Of a stretch of DNA of 64,000 nucleotides, positions 28,798 to 41,300 are shown piece after piece. Below the pieces are notes generated by a model, which saw nothing but the letters and a program-made list of their open reading frames with translations, did not search any database and was not told where the DNA came from. Positions within the stretch are counted from its first letter, which is position 1. Every line of letters begins with the position of its first letter. This DNA comes from Limnomonas spitsbergensis (lineage: Eukaryota; Chlorophyta; Chlorophyceae; Chlamydomonadales), in assembly GCA_037349105.1 (NCBI GenBank), contig JAYJMM010000100.1, positions 1,582,501 through 1,646,500 of the forward strand, written 5' to 3'. Both the position numbers and the translations under genes were made by a program.

Positions 28798-30114
28798 GTG
28801 ACCAAGTGCCTAGGAGAGGAAATTGTGCTGGAGGTGGGGTGCCGATTAAGATGCCTTTCATATGCTTTTCATCTTTCCCTACTAGCTGGCAGCTCGTCAG
28901 GGCCGCAGCGCACGCTAGATGCCTGCATGGATATGTGGCGGCTACACAGCTCCATGCCAACGTCAGCAATACATCTAAAGAGCTTGACAGCCGCTTGGCA
29001 GTGCAGCGCCGTCAACCAGCCTGTATATGCGTGTTTGGCCCCGATAGTAATGCTGAAGTGTGTCCAAGAATTCAAGTTCTTGGGCATTATTCAGCACAAG
29101 AGCGGTGGCATGCGGAAGATCATGCAAAGGAAAGATACGTCTCTGGCTGCTGCGTTGAAGCGTGCCCGCCATATGGCAGCCAAGGTGCGCCTGAAGCATC
29201 ATTTGCCTACTCGCATCCGGCTTGCGGCCACATATGCAGCCCCTGCAGCCAACTACGATGATAAGGTGTGGGCCACCGGTCACCTCCGTCCACAACACTA
29301 TCTCAAGAGCAACCTGTAGTCCAGCTTTCTACAGCACATGCGTCAGGCAACGGGGCTCCCTGCGTCAGCCGCCAGTTGGGGAGCCTGAGGGAGCTACTGA
29401 TCAAACCGTTACAGCGAGGCGGATGGCACCATGTCCATCGCTTCTACAATGCAGCGGTAGCACCGGCAGCATATGAAGACAGCCCACTCATGGCAGCCCA
29501 CTCATGGCGGCTGATATGCAGCTTGCGCTCAGTCAGACCACTGGAGGACACAGTTGGTGCAGTGAACTGCTATGCGCCTTAGAGGAGCTAGAGCGGGGGG
29601 CAACCGCCCCCAAACTGCGTCAGGCAGCGGCCGCCGTATAGCTTCTCCCCCTCGCAAAGGTGCTAGCGCTAGTGGACGCTGCCTATGAGCGGGTGCAGAT
29701 GGAGGTCGTCGGCCGGGGAGACCCTAATGACCCCGCCACCAAACACAGGTCTGCGGTCGCCTTTTACGCCTGGTTTCTGCCTACAGCAGGCGCTGGCGCA
29801 CGCCAGACACTGCACTAGCAAAAAGGCGTGTGCTTGTTTGTGCACCAACTTAAGGCTGCGACTGGGAGCGGCTAGCGCAGCTGATGATAGAGGACGGCGC
29901 ATCGACAACGTGCCAATAGTGATGGGCTGAGGGACACGGCCAACATGTGGAGGATGTGCTGCATGTGCGCTTTCAGTGCCCTAGCGTGAAAGAGAGGCTG
30001 AGCCAGGGCACAAGGTTGGACAGGCCCCCAGAAGGTCGCCATGGACTTTCAACAGTTGTACCAGGGCAGGCATGGGTGGGAGGCTCTGGCTTTTGATGAG
30101 GACGTGGCCGACTT
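28798..30114 (+). pseudogene. LINE reverse transcriptase relic, copy 2
   Basis: The frame 28,798-29,319 aligns by eye with LINE copy 1 (shared FKFLGIIQH, KVRLKHHLP and VWATGHLRP). The catalytic YADD is replaced by YAFH, and the N-terminal part is missing. From 29,320 to 30,114 homology continues through several frames to the HVEDVLHVRFQCPS zinc-knuckle-like block. It lacks the 137-bp insert present in copy 1. It is clearly dead. Confidence 0.82.
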
Positions 30115-31466
30115 TAGTTGTTACTAAGGGCTAGTCTGCTTTCTTGTTTTTGCCTCCCTGGGACTGTCTCTTTCCCTTTTTGTCTCTCTCGCTATCAAAG
30201 GCAGGGATTCTTCGGTCTGCCTTTCCATTTTCTGGAGGGGTGTTTTTCCTTGCCCTTTCTGCGCCTCTCTGTCTTTCCTCTTCTTTACTTCCTTTCCTTT
30301 TTACTCCCAACCAAACAGGACGTTGGAGAGCCTGCAGGCAGAGGTGGGACTGAAGCCCGGGTTTTATTTGTGTAGCTTGTAATTGAGCTTTTTAAACTTA
30401 TAAGGCTAGCAGTCTCTTCAAGGGCAGGCGATACGGTTTGCCCGACCCTCGTGCTCTTCTTGTTTGAATGTTTGCTGGTGGGTGAACTTGCTATCCTTTC
30501 TTTCCTCTTGTTCCTTCTCCCTTGACTTTCTTAGTAACTGTCTTTTTGTTTGCCGATTTGACCATGCCGGGAGTGTAGGAACCGCCACGGCTCAAGAAGA
30601 TGTCGCCTCTTTTGGACTGGGCTGCGAACTGAGTATGCCAGAAAAAATGCACCCCTCCTGTTGAATCCTTGAGGGACAAAGGCCGCATGGGCACAGTCAC
30701 CAAGACACTGCTGGAAAAGCAACTGCAGCTTCTCGGGGGCTGCTACATAGACCTGAAAGACTGACAACAATCTAAATATTGCCTACGGGCGCGTCAGCTC
30801 TCACATATCATCGACAACAACCTTCTAATCATGAAAGACAACATGGCACAATTCACACAATCCCATGAAATAGTCCAAGCCCTCAAAAAGCTGAATCCCC
30901 TCAATCCAACACACGCATGGCAAGTCCCATGTGCATTCCTCAAGCCATTGTTCAAACTCGGAACCGAACTGCTCACAGAGCCAAGTGATCAGCGGACGCA
31001 GCCTCAAACTTCTCTATGGCGGCATTAATGGCATAAATGTGATGCCCAATCACATTGCAGCACTCAACCGCCACTCATCTCTCATGCATGAGGGCCCAGG
31101 ACACGACAACGACATACAGGTGCTGCTAAGAAAGAGAAACAATGATATCATTCTGGACAAGCCACTACGGACAATCCACCCAGAAAATATGCACATCACT
31201 GCCCTAGCAACACAATCCCAACCCACGCACCCTGACCAAAGACTGATAACTGAGTTCCTTGCGAGGCAAACAACCCTCAAAGAAACAGGGCAGCAACCAA
31301 CACCCAACCAGGCAGACTGCAGTTGCAACTGCAGAAGCTGTCAACGTCGAACAAATCCGCAAAGTTTGCCCATAGTTTGCGCAAAGTAAGTTGGCAGCCT
31401 GGAGCTGAGTTTCAAGAGTTCATTTTGTTATTTTGTAGAGCTTCAAACATATGCCACTATGCTTTC
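30115..31466. other. LINE 3' end and unassigned sequence
   Basis: 30,115-30,330 is pyrimidine-rich LINE tail. Between about 30,580 and 31,400 there are short plus-strand frames with low-complexity Gln/Asn/Pro/His content (for example around 30,931-31,389) but no recognisable domain. No gene is claimed. Confidence 0.4.
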
Positions 31467-32615
31467 CATGGTAGCACGATACGATGTTTAGGCCTTCGTA
31501 TTCGTATCGTTTCGATGATACGAAACGATACGGTTGATTCGAAACGATACGATGCTGCCCAGCCCAATCCAGTCCACAGGATGGACAGTAGAGCCTCAGT
31601 GCCCCCCTCTCGTTATTTAGGGCATGCCGTGCCGATGTACACACTAGTAAAACTGGGACGTGTCTCGTCTCCGACGAAGCGCTGCACAATGTCGGATGAT
31701 GATGAGGTTGACGTCCTCAGTAGATACTGTCAGAACCTCGGAAAAGTGCCGTAGAAAGGCGACCCAAGCAAGTTTACCTCAAACAGCAAGTGGAAACGCC
31801 TGAAATGCAAGAATGAATTCGTATGCTCTGGTGTAAACAAGCCCATTCCACCTGCGCCGGGGACGATTCCTTACTTCGCCAACAAGTTGCAGAAGGACGA
31901 CGTCGGCCTATCAGTCGCAATGGCATTCTACGCCAACGGCATCCCCTTCAACGTCTCCCGCAATCGCTACGGGAAGAGGATGATGCGCAAGGTGGCTGCG
32001 TTCGGAGCTGGTTACAATAGTTACAAGCCTCCTGGCTACAACCTGTTGCGTACTACACTGCTCGACAAGGTGAGCTTAAAAAGTAAATATAATTGCAGAG
32101 TTATCCGGTGATAATTCAGTGACTGGCCGGGTAGTGCATGGGTGCTCTGAATTTCCCTGCCAGCCTGCCCTGAGTGCCGGCCTGCCCTACAGACCTGCCC
32201 TGAGCCCCTGATTGCCATGCAACCATCCTTTGGTTGCTATGCTTTGATGCTTTGATTGCCATGCACCCACGTCTGTTTTGTTGCTGCTGCTGTTGTGTTG
32301 CAGTGTAAATACAAATGATACACTAGCCATTGTTGTGACGGCCGACAAATGTTGGAATCATGCTGTGCTGGCATGGACGAAAATGCTTTGCCGGCCCTCA
32401 ACTCAGTCTCAACACTACACAACTTACTCAGGCCATCAGCTATTGAGCTATCCAGCTCAGTCAAAACTACTCAGCTTGACCCCACAGACTCTGGTTATCA
32501 GCTCAGTCTAAAAATGATTTTTCACTGAAGTGATACGATACGTTCAATTCATCGTATTGTATTGTATCGTATTCGTATCGTATCGTATTGCATCGTATTG
32601 TATCGTGCTACCATG
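31467..32615 (+). mobile_element. hAT element relic with perfect ends
   Basis: The 16-bp terminal inverted repeat CATGGTAGCACGATAC is perfect at both ends and is flanked by a perfect 8-bp duplication ATGCTTTC (31,459-31,466 and 32,616-32,623). Subterminal regions are packed with CGATACG/CGTATCG words. At 1149 bp it is too short for a full transposase, so it is an internally deleted copy. Its right duplication is only a few bases from the 18-bp minisatellite. Confidence 0.88.
31690..32069 (+). pseudogene. hAT transposase N-terminal fragment
   Basis: The frame runs from MSDDDEVDVLSRY, through one in-frame TAG near 31,752, to a GTGAGC splice donor after LLDK. KWKRLKCKNEFVC looks like part of a BED-type zinc finger. 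GTIPYFANKLQ...MAFYANGIPFNVSRNRYG...NLLRTTLLDK matches the DUF659-type region typical of hAT transposases. The catalytic core and the dimerisation domain are absent. Confidence 0.72.
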
Positions 32616-32625
32616 ATGCTTTCCC

Positions 32626-33866
32626 ATGCATCCGATGGAGGGAGATGCATCGATGGAGGGAGATGCATCGATGGAGGGAAATGCATCGATGGAGGGAAAT
32701 GCATCGATGGAGGGAGATGCATCGATGGAGGGAGATGCATCGATGATGGAGGGAGATGCATCGATGGAGGGAGATGCATCGATGGAGGGAAATGCATCGA
32801 TGGAGGGAGATGCATCGATGGAGGGAGATGCATCGATGGAGGGAAATGCATCGATGGAGGGAGATGCATCGATGGAGGGAAATGCATCGATGGAGGGAGA
32901 TGCATCGATGGAGGGAAATGCATCGATGGAGGGAAATGCATCGATGGAGGGAAATGCATCGATGGAGGGAAATGCATCGATGGAGGGAGATGCATCGATG
33001 GAGGGAGATGCATCGATGGATGGAGGGAGATGCATCGATGGAGGGAGATGCATCGATGGAGGGAAATGCATCGATGGAGGGAGATGCATCGATGGAGGGG
33101 GATGCATCGATGGAGGGAGATGCATCGATGGAGGGAAATGCATCGATGTAGGGAAATGCATCGATGGAGCGAGGGCGATGCATCGATGGAGGGAGATGCA
33201 TCGATGGAGGGAAATGCATCGATGGAGGGAGATGCATCGATGGAGGGAGATGCATCGATGGAGGGAGATGCATCGATGGAGGGAGATGCATCGATGGAGG
33301 GAAATGCATCGATGGAGGGAGATGCATCGATGGAGGGAAATGCATCGATGGAGGGAGATGCATCGATGGAGGGAAATGCATCGATGGAGGGAAATGCATC
33401 GATGGAGGGAAATGCATCGATGGAGGGAGATGCATCGATGGAGGGAGATGCATCGATGGAGGGAAATGCATCGATGGAGGGAAATGCATCGATGGAGGGA
33501 GATGCATCGATGGAGGGAGATGCATCGATGGAGGGAAATGCATCGATGGAGGGAGATGCGTCGATGGAGGGGGATGCATCGATGGAGGGAGATGCATCGA
33601 TGGAGGGAAATGCATCGATGTAGGGAAATGCATCGATGGAGGGAGATGCATCGATGGAGGGAGATGCATCGATGGAGGGAAATGCATCGATGGAGGGAGA
33701 TGCATCGATGGAGGGAGATGCATCGATGGAGGGAGATGCATCGATGGAGGGAGATGCATCGATGGAGGGAAATGCATCGATGGAGGGAGATGCATCGATG
33801 GAGGGAGATGCATCGATGGAGGGAGATGCATCGATGGAGGGAGATGCTTCGATGGAGGGAGATGCG
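32626..33866. repeat. 18-bp minisatellite, about 69 copies
   Basis: Unit GATGCATCGATGGAGGGA, with a two-state variant (GAGATG or GAAATG) and rare markers (GATGTAGGG, GAGGGGGATG). The rare-marker block recurs near 33,095-33,165 and 33,565-33,637, about 472 bp apart, showing a higher-order repeat. Because 18 is a multiple of three and the unit lacks stops, several frames on both strands are open for hundreds of codons. This is not evidence of a protein. Confidence 0.97.
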
Positions 33867-34028
33867 TCATTCGAGCCAAGGGGTTCATACATGGCATGGC
33901 TTGATAGAGAACATGAGGGGCAGCCAAAGAGTTCTGCATGTGCACCGTTATGATATATAAACTTCCCCAAAGATGGTCTGGCTGGGGTTTAGGGTATAGG
34001 TTTAGGAGGGGGGAGGGGGCAGGGGGTC

Positions 34029-34500
34029 CTGCAGGGGGTCATGCCCCCCCCTCAGATGGTCTGGCTGGGCTAAATAGATAGGACAGTACATACGGTCAGA
34101 CTGTTGGGGGGGCCTGCAGGGGGTCATGCCTCCCCCTCAAATGGTCTGGCTGGGCTAAATAGGACAGTACATACGGTCAGACTGCTGGGGGGGCCTGCAG
34201 GGGGTCATGCCCCCCCCTCAGATGGTCTGGCTGGGCTAAATAGGACAGTACATACGGTCAGACTGCTGGGGGGGCCTGCAGGGGGTCATGCCTCCCCCTC
34301 AAATGGTCTGGCTGGGCTAAATAGGACAGTACATACGGTCAGACTGCTGGGGGGGCCTGCAGGGGGTCATGCCTCCCCCTCAGATGGTCTGGCTGGGCTA
34401 AATAGGAAAGTACATACGGTCAAACTGCTGGGGGGGCCTGCAGGGGGTCATGCCCCCCCCTCAGATGGTCTGGCTGGGCTAAATACGACAGTACACACAT
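34029..34500. repeat. 81-bp tandem repeat, six copies
   Basis: Units share CTGCAGGGGGTCATGCC, GATGGTCTGGCTGGGCTAAA and ACATACGGTCAGACTG. Successive starts near 34,029, 34,113, 34,194, 34,275, 34,356 and 34,437 give an 81-bp step after a first step of 84. The array ends directly at a MITE. Confidence 0.92.
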
Positions 34501-34501
34501 A

Positions 34502-35108
34502 CCGTACTGCCACGAGGTTTTGGTGCTTCGACATTGGGGGAAGCAACCGCCAATAGTAGCACCTTCGATATTAGGGGTCCGCGCGAACCCCCAAATTCAA
34601 ATCACCACGCATTTTCAACCCAAGTGTGGCGTTACAGTGACAAACTGCCGGCACTCTCCAGCGCAGTCTAAAAACGAGTTCTTCACTATGGAGGGCACCA
34701 CCCCTCCTCCGCGACCACCCCCAGCGTTCGGTACAGCAACAACATCCAATAGCCGGAAGAAACAGAGGACGCTGAGCTTCTTTGGAGTTAGGAGGGTAGA
34801 AGTTGGAGAACCTAGCGTAGTTGATCAGACTATCAGACTTGTCCCAGAAGTTCAACAACAACAGGATGATCGACGCGCGGCTCGAGCGGCAGAACTAGCT
34901 TGCAACCCGCTGCCTGTCACAGCTCCAGCTCTAGGCAGGGCCGCCCCTCGCGTCTCCAAGCATGCTGTGAAAATCAACCCCCAAAGTCATATCACCGGAA
35001 TATATTGAAGGCTTCAGCGAACCCCTAAGCGAACCCCCAAAATATAATAGAAGGCCTCAAAACGAACCCCCAAAGGCATCGAAGCACCAAAACCTCGTGG
35101 CAGTACGG
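34502..35108. mobile_element. 607-bp TIR element flanked by TA
   Basis: Perfect 30-bp terminal inverted repeats (beginning CCGTACTGCCACGAGGTTTT) are flanked by TA on both sides, as in Tc1/mariner-type insertions. It holds a plus-strand frame from ATG 34,688 to 35,008 (Pro-rich, then SRKKQRTLSFFGV) that I do not recognise and that is too short for a transposase. Perfect TIRs suggest a young insertion. Confidence 0.82.
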
Positions 35109-35110
35109 TA

Positions 35111-37589
35111 TTTTTACAAATTTAAAAACAAGGTCGTCATGAACTCATTATAAGTAGGTCGACCACCGCCGACTGCGGCATTCACGCACAATGTCTTGGT
35201 GGCTTTGACAGGAATTCCCACACATTCATGACAATATGTACACTTGTCATCAAGCATGTTACATCGACTGTTGTAATTGTTTCGGATGTAACTAATTATT
35301 AAGGTAAAGGGATCCCTTTCAAACTGAAAGAACCGTGCCCAAAATCCTCGACATGGTATAAGATCTAAGCCCAGACACTCAAAAGGCAAGGAAGCATGTG
35401 GCGTGGTGGGACAAGTTGGAGTACCGTAAGCCATTTAACAAATGGAAAATTAAAAACCAAGGCCAGGAATGACAACAACTCTCGCATATTTACGACAACA
35501 ACAGCAAGGATCTATCGATCACGAGGCTGTTTAAAAGGGAAGATCCAGGGTTATGGCTGCGAGGAAATCACACAAAGAGTAAAACAAACGGGAAAAGGTT
35601 GCAGACAAAGCTGCATTGGGCCTCAAAGTTGCCTAGCTTGTGAAATAGCAAACACTGAGAACCCATAACCTTAAACCCTTCACCTCACTATCCCAACTAG
35701 TGAGGCCCGGTGCAGCTCGGTACCAGTAAGACTGTGTTTTCCCAACAAGTTAGCTATCTTAGCATGCCGGAAGGAGAACGTGGACGGTGGGAAACGACCT
35801 TGCTTGCGCTGACTGGGCCTCAGTAGCCATCCAGTCCAAGCCCAATGAATAGCGGCAATACCATCACAACTGGAAACGCGCAGTGGGAAAACCTGGGTAT
35901 TACCGATGTATACCGTACTTATTAAAAAACTCCGTAACCGTGGTATCCGAGTTACGATGGTGACAGAGATCTAACATGCATGCTTTCATTGGCGCTCGAT
36001 CCTACTGCAAGACACCACGAAAAATTGGAAACCACACGTGGTTCTTACTTCCTACTTTGCAAGACGCCAAGAACAGATCCCAACGCACAACCCGGTTGTA
36101 TCTACTTAAACATCATGCGCTAGAATTTGCGCGTCCCCACTCTGAGCGCGTGGACTGCATTGTTTCAGGCTCTCAGAGTTTCAACGAAGCCCCAAACACC
36201 AAACCCCCAACATGTGCCAGGCTCGATCCACATCCACACAAGGCGCATGGGCTGCGCTGGAAACCGTTAGAAAGATAACACCTTAACCCTACAATGTGTG
36301 CCACGGTCCATCCACGTCAACGTTCAATGTAAAGGCCGCATTGTTGGGAGTCACGGGTAAAACCAGGGTAACCCTAAAACCGAAACCTATAACTGTATTT
36401 TAATGGTCCACGTCGCCCTGCCCCAAAACACCACCCCACCCATACTAGTGACTCATCAGCCAGCCCCACTATCTATCATACCCCGTCAAACATGGGCCTG
36501 GATGCTTACGAGACGTAGCTCCAAATCCAGATCTTAACCCAGCACGTGTTACATGTCCTGCGCCTGTTCCAGATCCTGCATTTGCTTCAGATCCTGTTTC
36601 AGATCCAGATCTTAACCCAGCACGTGTTACATGTCCTGCGCCTGTTCCAGATCCTGCATTTGCTTCAGATCCTGTTTCAGATCCAGATGCTGCCCCTACA
36701 CAAGATCTAAACCCTGTTCAATGTCAGGTTTAGCAATGCACGCTGACTGGGTACGAGGCGACCGTGCCCGGCGAGTCCTTCCCCTAGTTCCCTCTAGATC
36801 CTGATCTTGACCTCTGTTGAGATCACATTCCCATGTGAGTCTCACATGCCGGAAGGCCCAAGACCAAATAAAGCGGGCTTGCTTGGGAACCCATGCTCAG
36901 CATAGCTCCAGATGTAGGCATCTTTATCTTGATCCAGATCCAGCTTACATGCCCAAGCAGGTGATGCATGTTGACAGGTCGGAGGCCGAAGTGACTGTGC
37001 TAGGGTGGTCCTTGCCCAGGAAACGTGTCTTGATATCCACAACGGAAGCAAACAACGGCTGGGCGTCTTCAAACCGTCCCTATGGTAATTTTAAAGGCAG
37101 TGGCAGTTATGGCGGTTGAGCAAGGTGTGGAGGTTGTCCACGACGGCGGTTAACAACGGTTTAGCATAGCCATACTGCCCCCACGGCAGGTATGACGGTT
37201 GTGTTTTTGTGGCGCTTGAATTAGTTGTGGAAATTGCCGCCAACAGCATGTAAGACAGGTGAGACAGTTGTGGAGCAGAAGGTCCAAGGGCAAGATAAGT
37301 TGGCATCGGCAAAGCTACCCTACGACATTGGCAGGGGTCAGGGTGAATCTGAACTGCGGCTTGGCAAACAACAATTGATGAAGGGGTTCCTCAACCCTCC
37401 CTCTAACAATTGATGAAGGGGTTCCTCAACCCTCCCTCTAACAAGTGGGACGGTTTCCGGGTAAAACGTGAGGAATTTGTGGAAGTTGGTTGTTTGACCC
37501 ATAAAGGTTGACATCTGGAGGGTTGAAAAGCCCGTATGTTCAGAATATTTAAACCCACCAGAACCCCTTGTTCAGGATTTAGGGCCTAA
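35111..37589. other. Intergenic stretch without a recognised gene
   Basis: A minus-strand frame at 35,434-35,114 (106 residues, with a Cys/His-containing segment KCTYCHECVG) is the only frame of note and is not recognised. 36,523-36,680 is a 78-bp tandem duplication (CAGATCTTAACCCAGCACGT...). Duplicated CTTCATCAATTGTTAG-like words occur near 37,370-37,440. Confidence 0.45.
36523..36680. repeat. 78-bp direct tandem duplication
   Basis: Two nearly identical copies containing CTTAACCCAGCACGTGTTAC and CAGATCCTGCATTTGC, offset by 78 bp. Confidence 0.9.
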
Positions 37590-37791
37590 GAGCGGATTCA
37601 CACCTGGCTAGTTTCGCTGAGTTTGGCCGGTTTGCGTACCTCGGTTTCGCAACCTGAGGTCCTACCCCCAGTTTCAGTTTCGTTGGTTTCCTATTGGTTT
37701 GGTTTCGCCAAACTGAGCTTCCCGCAAGATTGCTTTCTTACGCCAAACCAACCAACCGAAACGACAAACTGAACTAGGTGTGAATTGGCTC
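37590..37791. mobile_element. PIF/Harbinger-type MITE
   Basis: 202 bp flanked by TAA on both sides (37,587-37,589 and 37,792-37,794). Imperfect terminal inverted repeats begin GAGCGGATTCACACCT and GAGCCAATTCACACCT, followed by repeated GTTTCG/GTTTGG words on one arm and CCAAAC/CGAAAC on the other. The 3-bp TAA duplication with GAGC ends fits Tourist-like MITEs. Confidence 0.75.
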
Positions 37792-37939
37792 TAAGGGACC
37801 CTAGACCCTCTGGCAATGGCCGACACATAAGAACCCCAATACGTGGGTTCCCTTCACTCCACATCCCCTGACGGCCTGACCTCAATAATACCAGATCCAG
37901 AGATCTCCCAGATCCTCTACAGCCACCCCTACCAAGTTG

Positions 37940-37970
37940 AGCAGGCACCGTGCCAAGTGTTCACTCAAGG
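37940..37970 (-). repeat. Copy of the end of the TPR exon at 38328-38421
   Basis: On the minus strand, TTGGCACGGTGCCTGCTCAACTTG then GTAGG matches exon end TTGGCACACTGTCTGCTTACCCTG then GTATG. It may be a decayed junction copy or the end of a further TPR exon. Confidence 0.5.
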
Positions 37971-38059
37971 CCCATACAGATCCAATCTCCTCTTGACTTA
38001 CCAGCCAGATGATGACCAGGTAGTCTGTCAAGTCCGTCACTGAAGCGGCTGCACCCTTC

Positions 38060-38327
38060 CTCCCCCACCCTTCCCCCCCTCCATCTTCCACTTTCTGTCC
38101 GTCCCCATCTCTCCCTCTCCACCCTACTTTACCCCACTCCCCTTCCCCCCTCCGCCAGTCCCCCCTCTTCACCTACCCGTTCTCTCTCTTTTCCCCCTCC
38201 TCTCCCCCTCCCTCCTTCTCTTCCCCTCCTTCCCCCTCTCCTACCTCGGCGTTCCCCTTCTCTCCCCTTTCTCTCTCCCCCCTCTCCCCCCCTCTCCCCC
38301 CCTTTCCCCCCCTTTCCCTCCTCATAC
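38060..38327. other. Homopyrimidine tract (GA-rich on the gene strand)
   Basis: About 270 bp on the plus strand made almost entirely of C and T (CCCCCTCTCCCC-like), lying in the intron or 3' part beyond the last recognised TPR exon. Such tracts can form triplex DNA. Confidence 0.85.
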
Positions 38328-41300
38328 CAGGGTAAGCAGACAGTGTGCCAATCCCGTTGTGGCAGTGACAGTGGCCGGGTCGTTTGCACCCAACGTCCGA
38401 ATCCTGCCCTCCATCGTTCGCCTGCAGAAACAATGAAGGAGAGAGAGAGAGAGAGACAGGGTGGAATATCTCGGAATAGCACTTCAATTTGCTCCGAAGG
38501 TTACACTTTCCTACAATGTGGAACCAATGTCATAATTTGTATGCATACACAGACTTCGGAACTAAAACTCTCGATTTCCCAGTGTAATGTATAGGGTTTG
38601 GGGTTGAGATTTTAGGGTGTAGGGAAGCCCAACAACTTATGGCTCGGATTTTAACCCTAGACAGCAGCTGCAGGCTTACCTGTACAACTCCTCGGCCTCT
38701 GCATGGCGCTCCTGTCCCGACAGCAACTGCAGGCTTACCTGTACAACTCCTCGGCCTCTGCATGGCGCGCCTGTCCCGACAGCAACTGCAGGCTTACCTG
38801 TACAATTCCTCAGCCTCTACATGGCGCGCCTGTCCTGACAGGCAGCCTGCCAGGTCATGGACGGAGTTGAGCGTGTCGACATGGTCTTCACCCAGCACCA
38901 GCGTTTTGTGCTCCACATTCTGCAAGAGCGGAAAGAAAGAGCGGGGAAGGGCTCTTGAGGGGACAGAGCAGGGGTAAACTCTCTTGAGGGGGCACAGCGG
39001 AACTGCTGTTGCTGCACCCGCAGAGAAGAGCGGGGGAAAAGGTTGGCGGGAAATATGCCTTCAGAAAGGTTACTACCGTACACAAGGAAGAAAAATAGGC
39101 GGGGCCATGATGCACATGGTCAAGCTAAAGCAGGTAGGCGGGTCTTCACGCAGGTGCTGGCAGGTGCTGGCAGGATTTAGAGGCACAAACAGGGCCACAC
39201 AGTGACTACGCCTGACTGAGCAAATACAACGTATCTGCATTGACAATTAAGTTGCATGCTCAATGTATCTGCAGGTGGTTGCATGTAAAACATACCTGCA
39301 AGTACAGCGGCTCGACGTCGGCATATCGGTCGCACATATTGACGCAGCTGGCAAGGATGCGCACAATGTCCACAGTGGACGGGCGCAGCATCGCCGCATT
39401 GGCAAGCCCGGCGCGCGCCAGCTCCTGCGCAAATCCTAAACGGTTGGCCTTGCCCAGCCGCGACGGCGCCGCCGCCGCCGCCGTAGCAGCCGCAGCGTCG
39501 GCGCTGATGCCGCTGACGCTGAGCGCGGGGGGTGCGGCGCTGGTGCGGGCCGAGCCGGCTTCTTCTGCCTCGGGAATAGCATCGAGGCCTTGGGACTGCA
39601 GCAGCATCAACACGCGGCGCGGCGCATCCACGGGCACCCCGGCTCTACTCACAATGACATGCAAGCGGGGTGGGGGGGGGGATCGGTAGGTGGTGTGTGT
39701 GTGTGGAGGGGGGGGGATGCCATGTGAAAAAGGAGCAAACACAATCATATGCAAGCTGGGTGGGTGGGTGAGGGGGGGGAGCGGGTGGTGTACCGAGTGA
39801 GGAAGGGGCATCCCAAGGTAGGGCTGGAGAGTCGCTGCCTTCATGCACCTTTGATGGCCTTTATTTTTCTGTCGATGGCCCAACCAGGCCGACATGTAAC
39901 CCTGAGGTCCAAGGTGCTGGAACCCCACCCCTCCATCAACTCCCAGACGGCCAGACCGTCTCCCAAGCAAGTTAGGGTTTCAGGGTCCCGGCCTTTCATC
40001 CTATACCCTCTAGACCACAAGTGGACAGTCAACCCTACTCTTTGATGCTTTCCGGGGGAGTCAAAAGCATACTCCTTAAACCCTCACGGGCCATCAGGTC
40101 GCCTTCCCAAGCGAGTGAGGGCATCCGAGGTTAGTAAGAAAGAAAGAAGGCTACGCCCCGTGGGCGGCGTGAGAGTTAAGGAAACAGAGCAGCCTGGGCC
40201 GAAGCCACATTCCGCGCCGTTACCGAAGTCTGGGCTTAATAAGGCTCTGCATCAGTTATGTTCAAATGCGCCATAATTCAAAAGCCTGCATTACGTATTT
40301 TCGGTTCCCTTTGGTAAAAGAGCTGAAATTGCCGGGAGATGACGGAGTCTGAAACTCAGCTTCATTATTCAGTTATGGTAAGGACCGTAATCGGCACTGC
40401 ACAGCTCTGCAACCCAAACACAGGACGCTAAACCCAAACCCAGACGGGCCACACGCGCACCTGGCCAGCGTCCCGAGGTCCATGTAGGGGTCATTGGCAA
40501 GCGCAGTGCCAGTCACGTCACCGATCTCCAGGGACATGTGCGGCGGCAGCGCGGCGGCCGTCCGGCTGGCCCTGTAGGCGAACCCGGTGGCGGCGGCTGC
40601 GTCAGCTTCCGCAGTTAAGCCTCCGCTCTCCCTGCGCACGCGGTCCTCCATGCAACTAGCGAGGTTGTTCACCGAGTTCGCCGTCGCAGGGTGGCCCTTG
40701 CCGAAGAGCTGCGTCCGTATCTCGAGCGCCTGGTTTAGGGTCCAGGATGGAGGTTCGGGGTTTAGGGTTAAGGTTACAGGGTCAAGGGTGGAGGTGTTTA
40801 GGGCTCAAGGCTGAGGGTTTAGGACCCTCTTCACAGCTGGCAAGATTTGTCACCGAGCTCAGTGCTCAACTGAATCCTTCAACTTTAAACGATCTTACTT
40901 CTGAGGCAAGGCAATCTAGGGTAATGCTGAAACCTTCAACCGACCTGCCGGAACAGCGGCTCAGCCTCTGTAAATCGGTTTTGCACGCTGAGGCAGATCG
41001 CGAGGTTGTTGACCGATGCGGCGGTGATCGCGTGACCCATGCCAAAGAGTCGCCTCCGCGCATCGAGTGCCCGGCGATACAGCGGCTCGGCTTCGGCAAA
41101 GCGCTCGAGGCTGAGCAGGCAGCTGGCGAGGATGTCGGCACTTTCGACGGTGACAGCATCGTCCGGGCCGAGAACGCGCGAGCGCCCGTCGAGCGCCCGG
41201 CGGTACAGCGGCTCCGCCTCGGCCACGCGGTTCTGTGCGTGTGTTTGTGCGTGGGGGGGGGTGGGGGGGGGGCACAGACGTAAATAAAGGCTGAGGGTTG

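Noticed and set aside
32562..33960. Very long open frames (up to 473 codons) on both strands across the 18-bp repeat
   Set aside because: The unit is a multiple of three without stops, so open frames are automatic. There is no non-repetitive coding sequence and no splice or start context.
34688..35008. PCNA-binding (PIP) box in the MITE frame, QRTLSFF
   Set aside because: The spacing between Leu and the aromatic pair is one residue short of the consensus.
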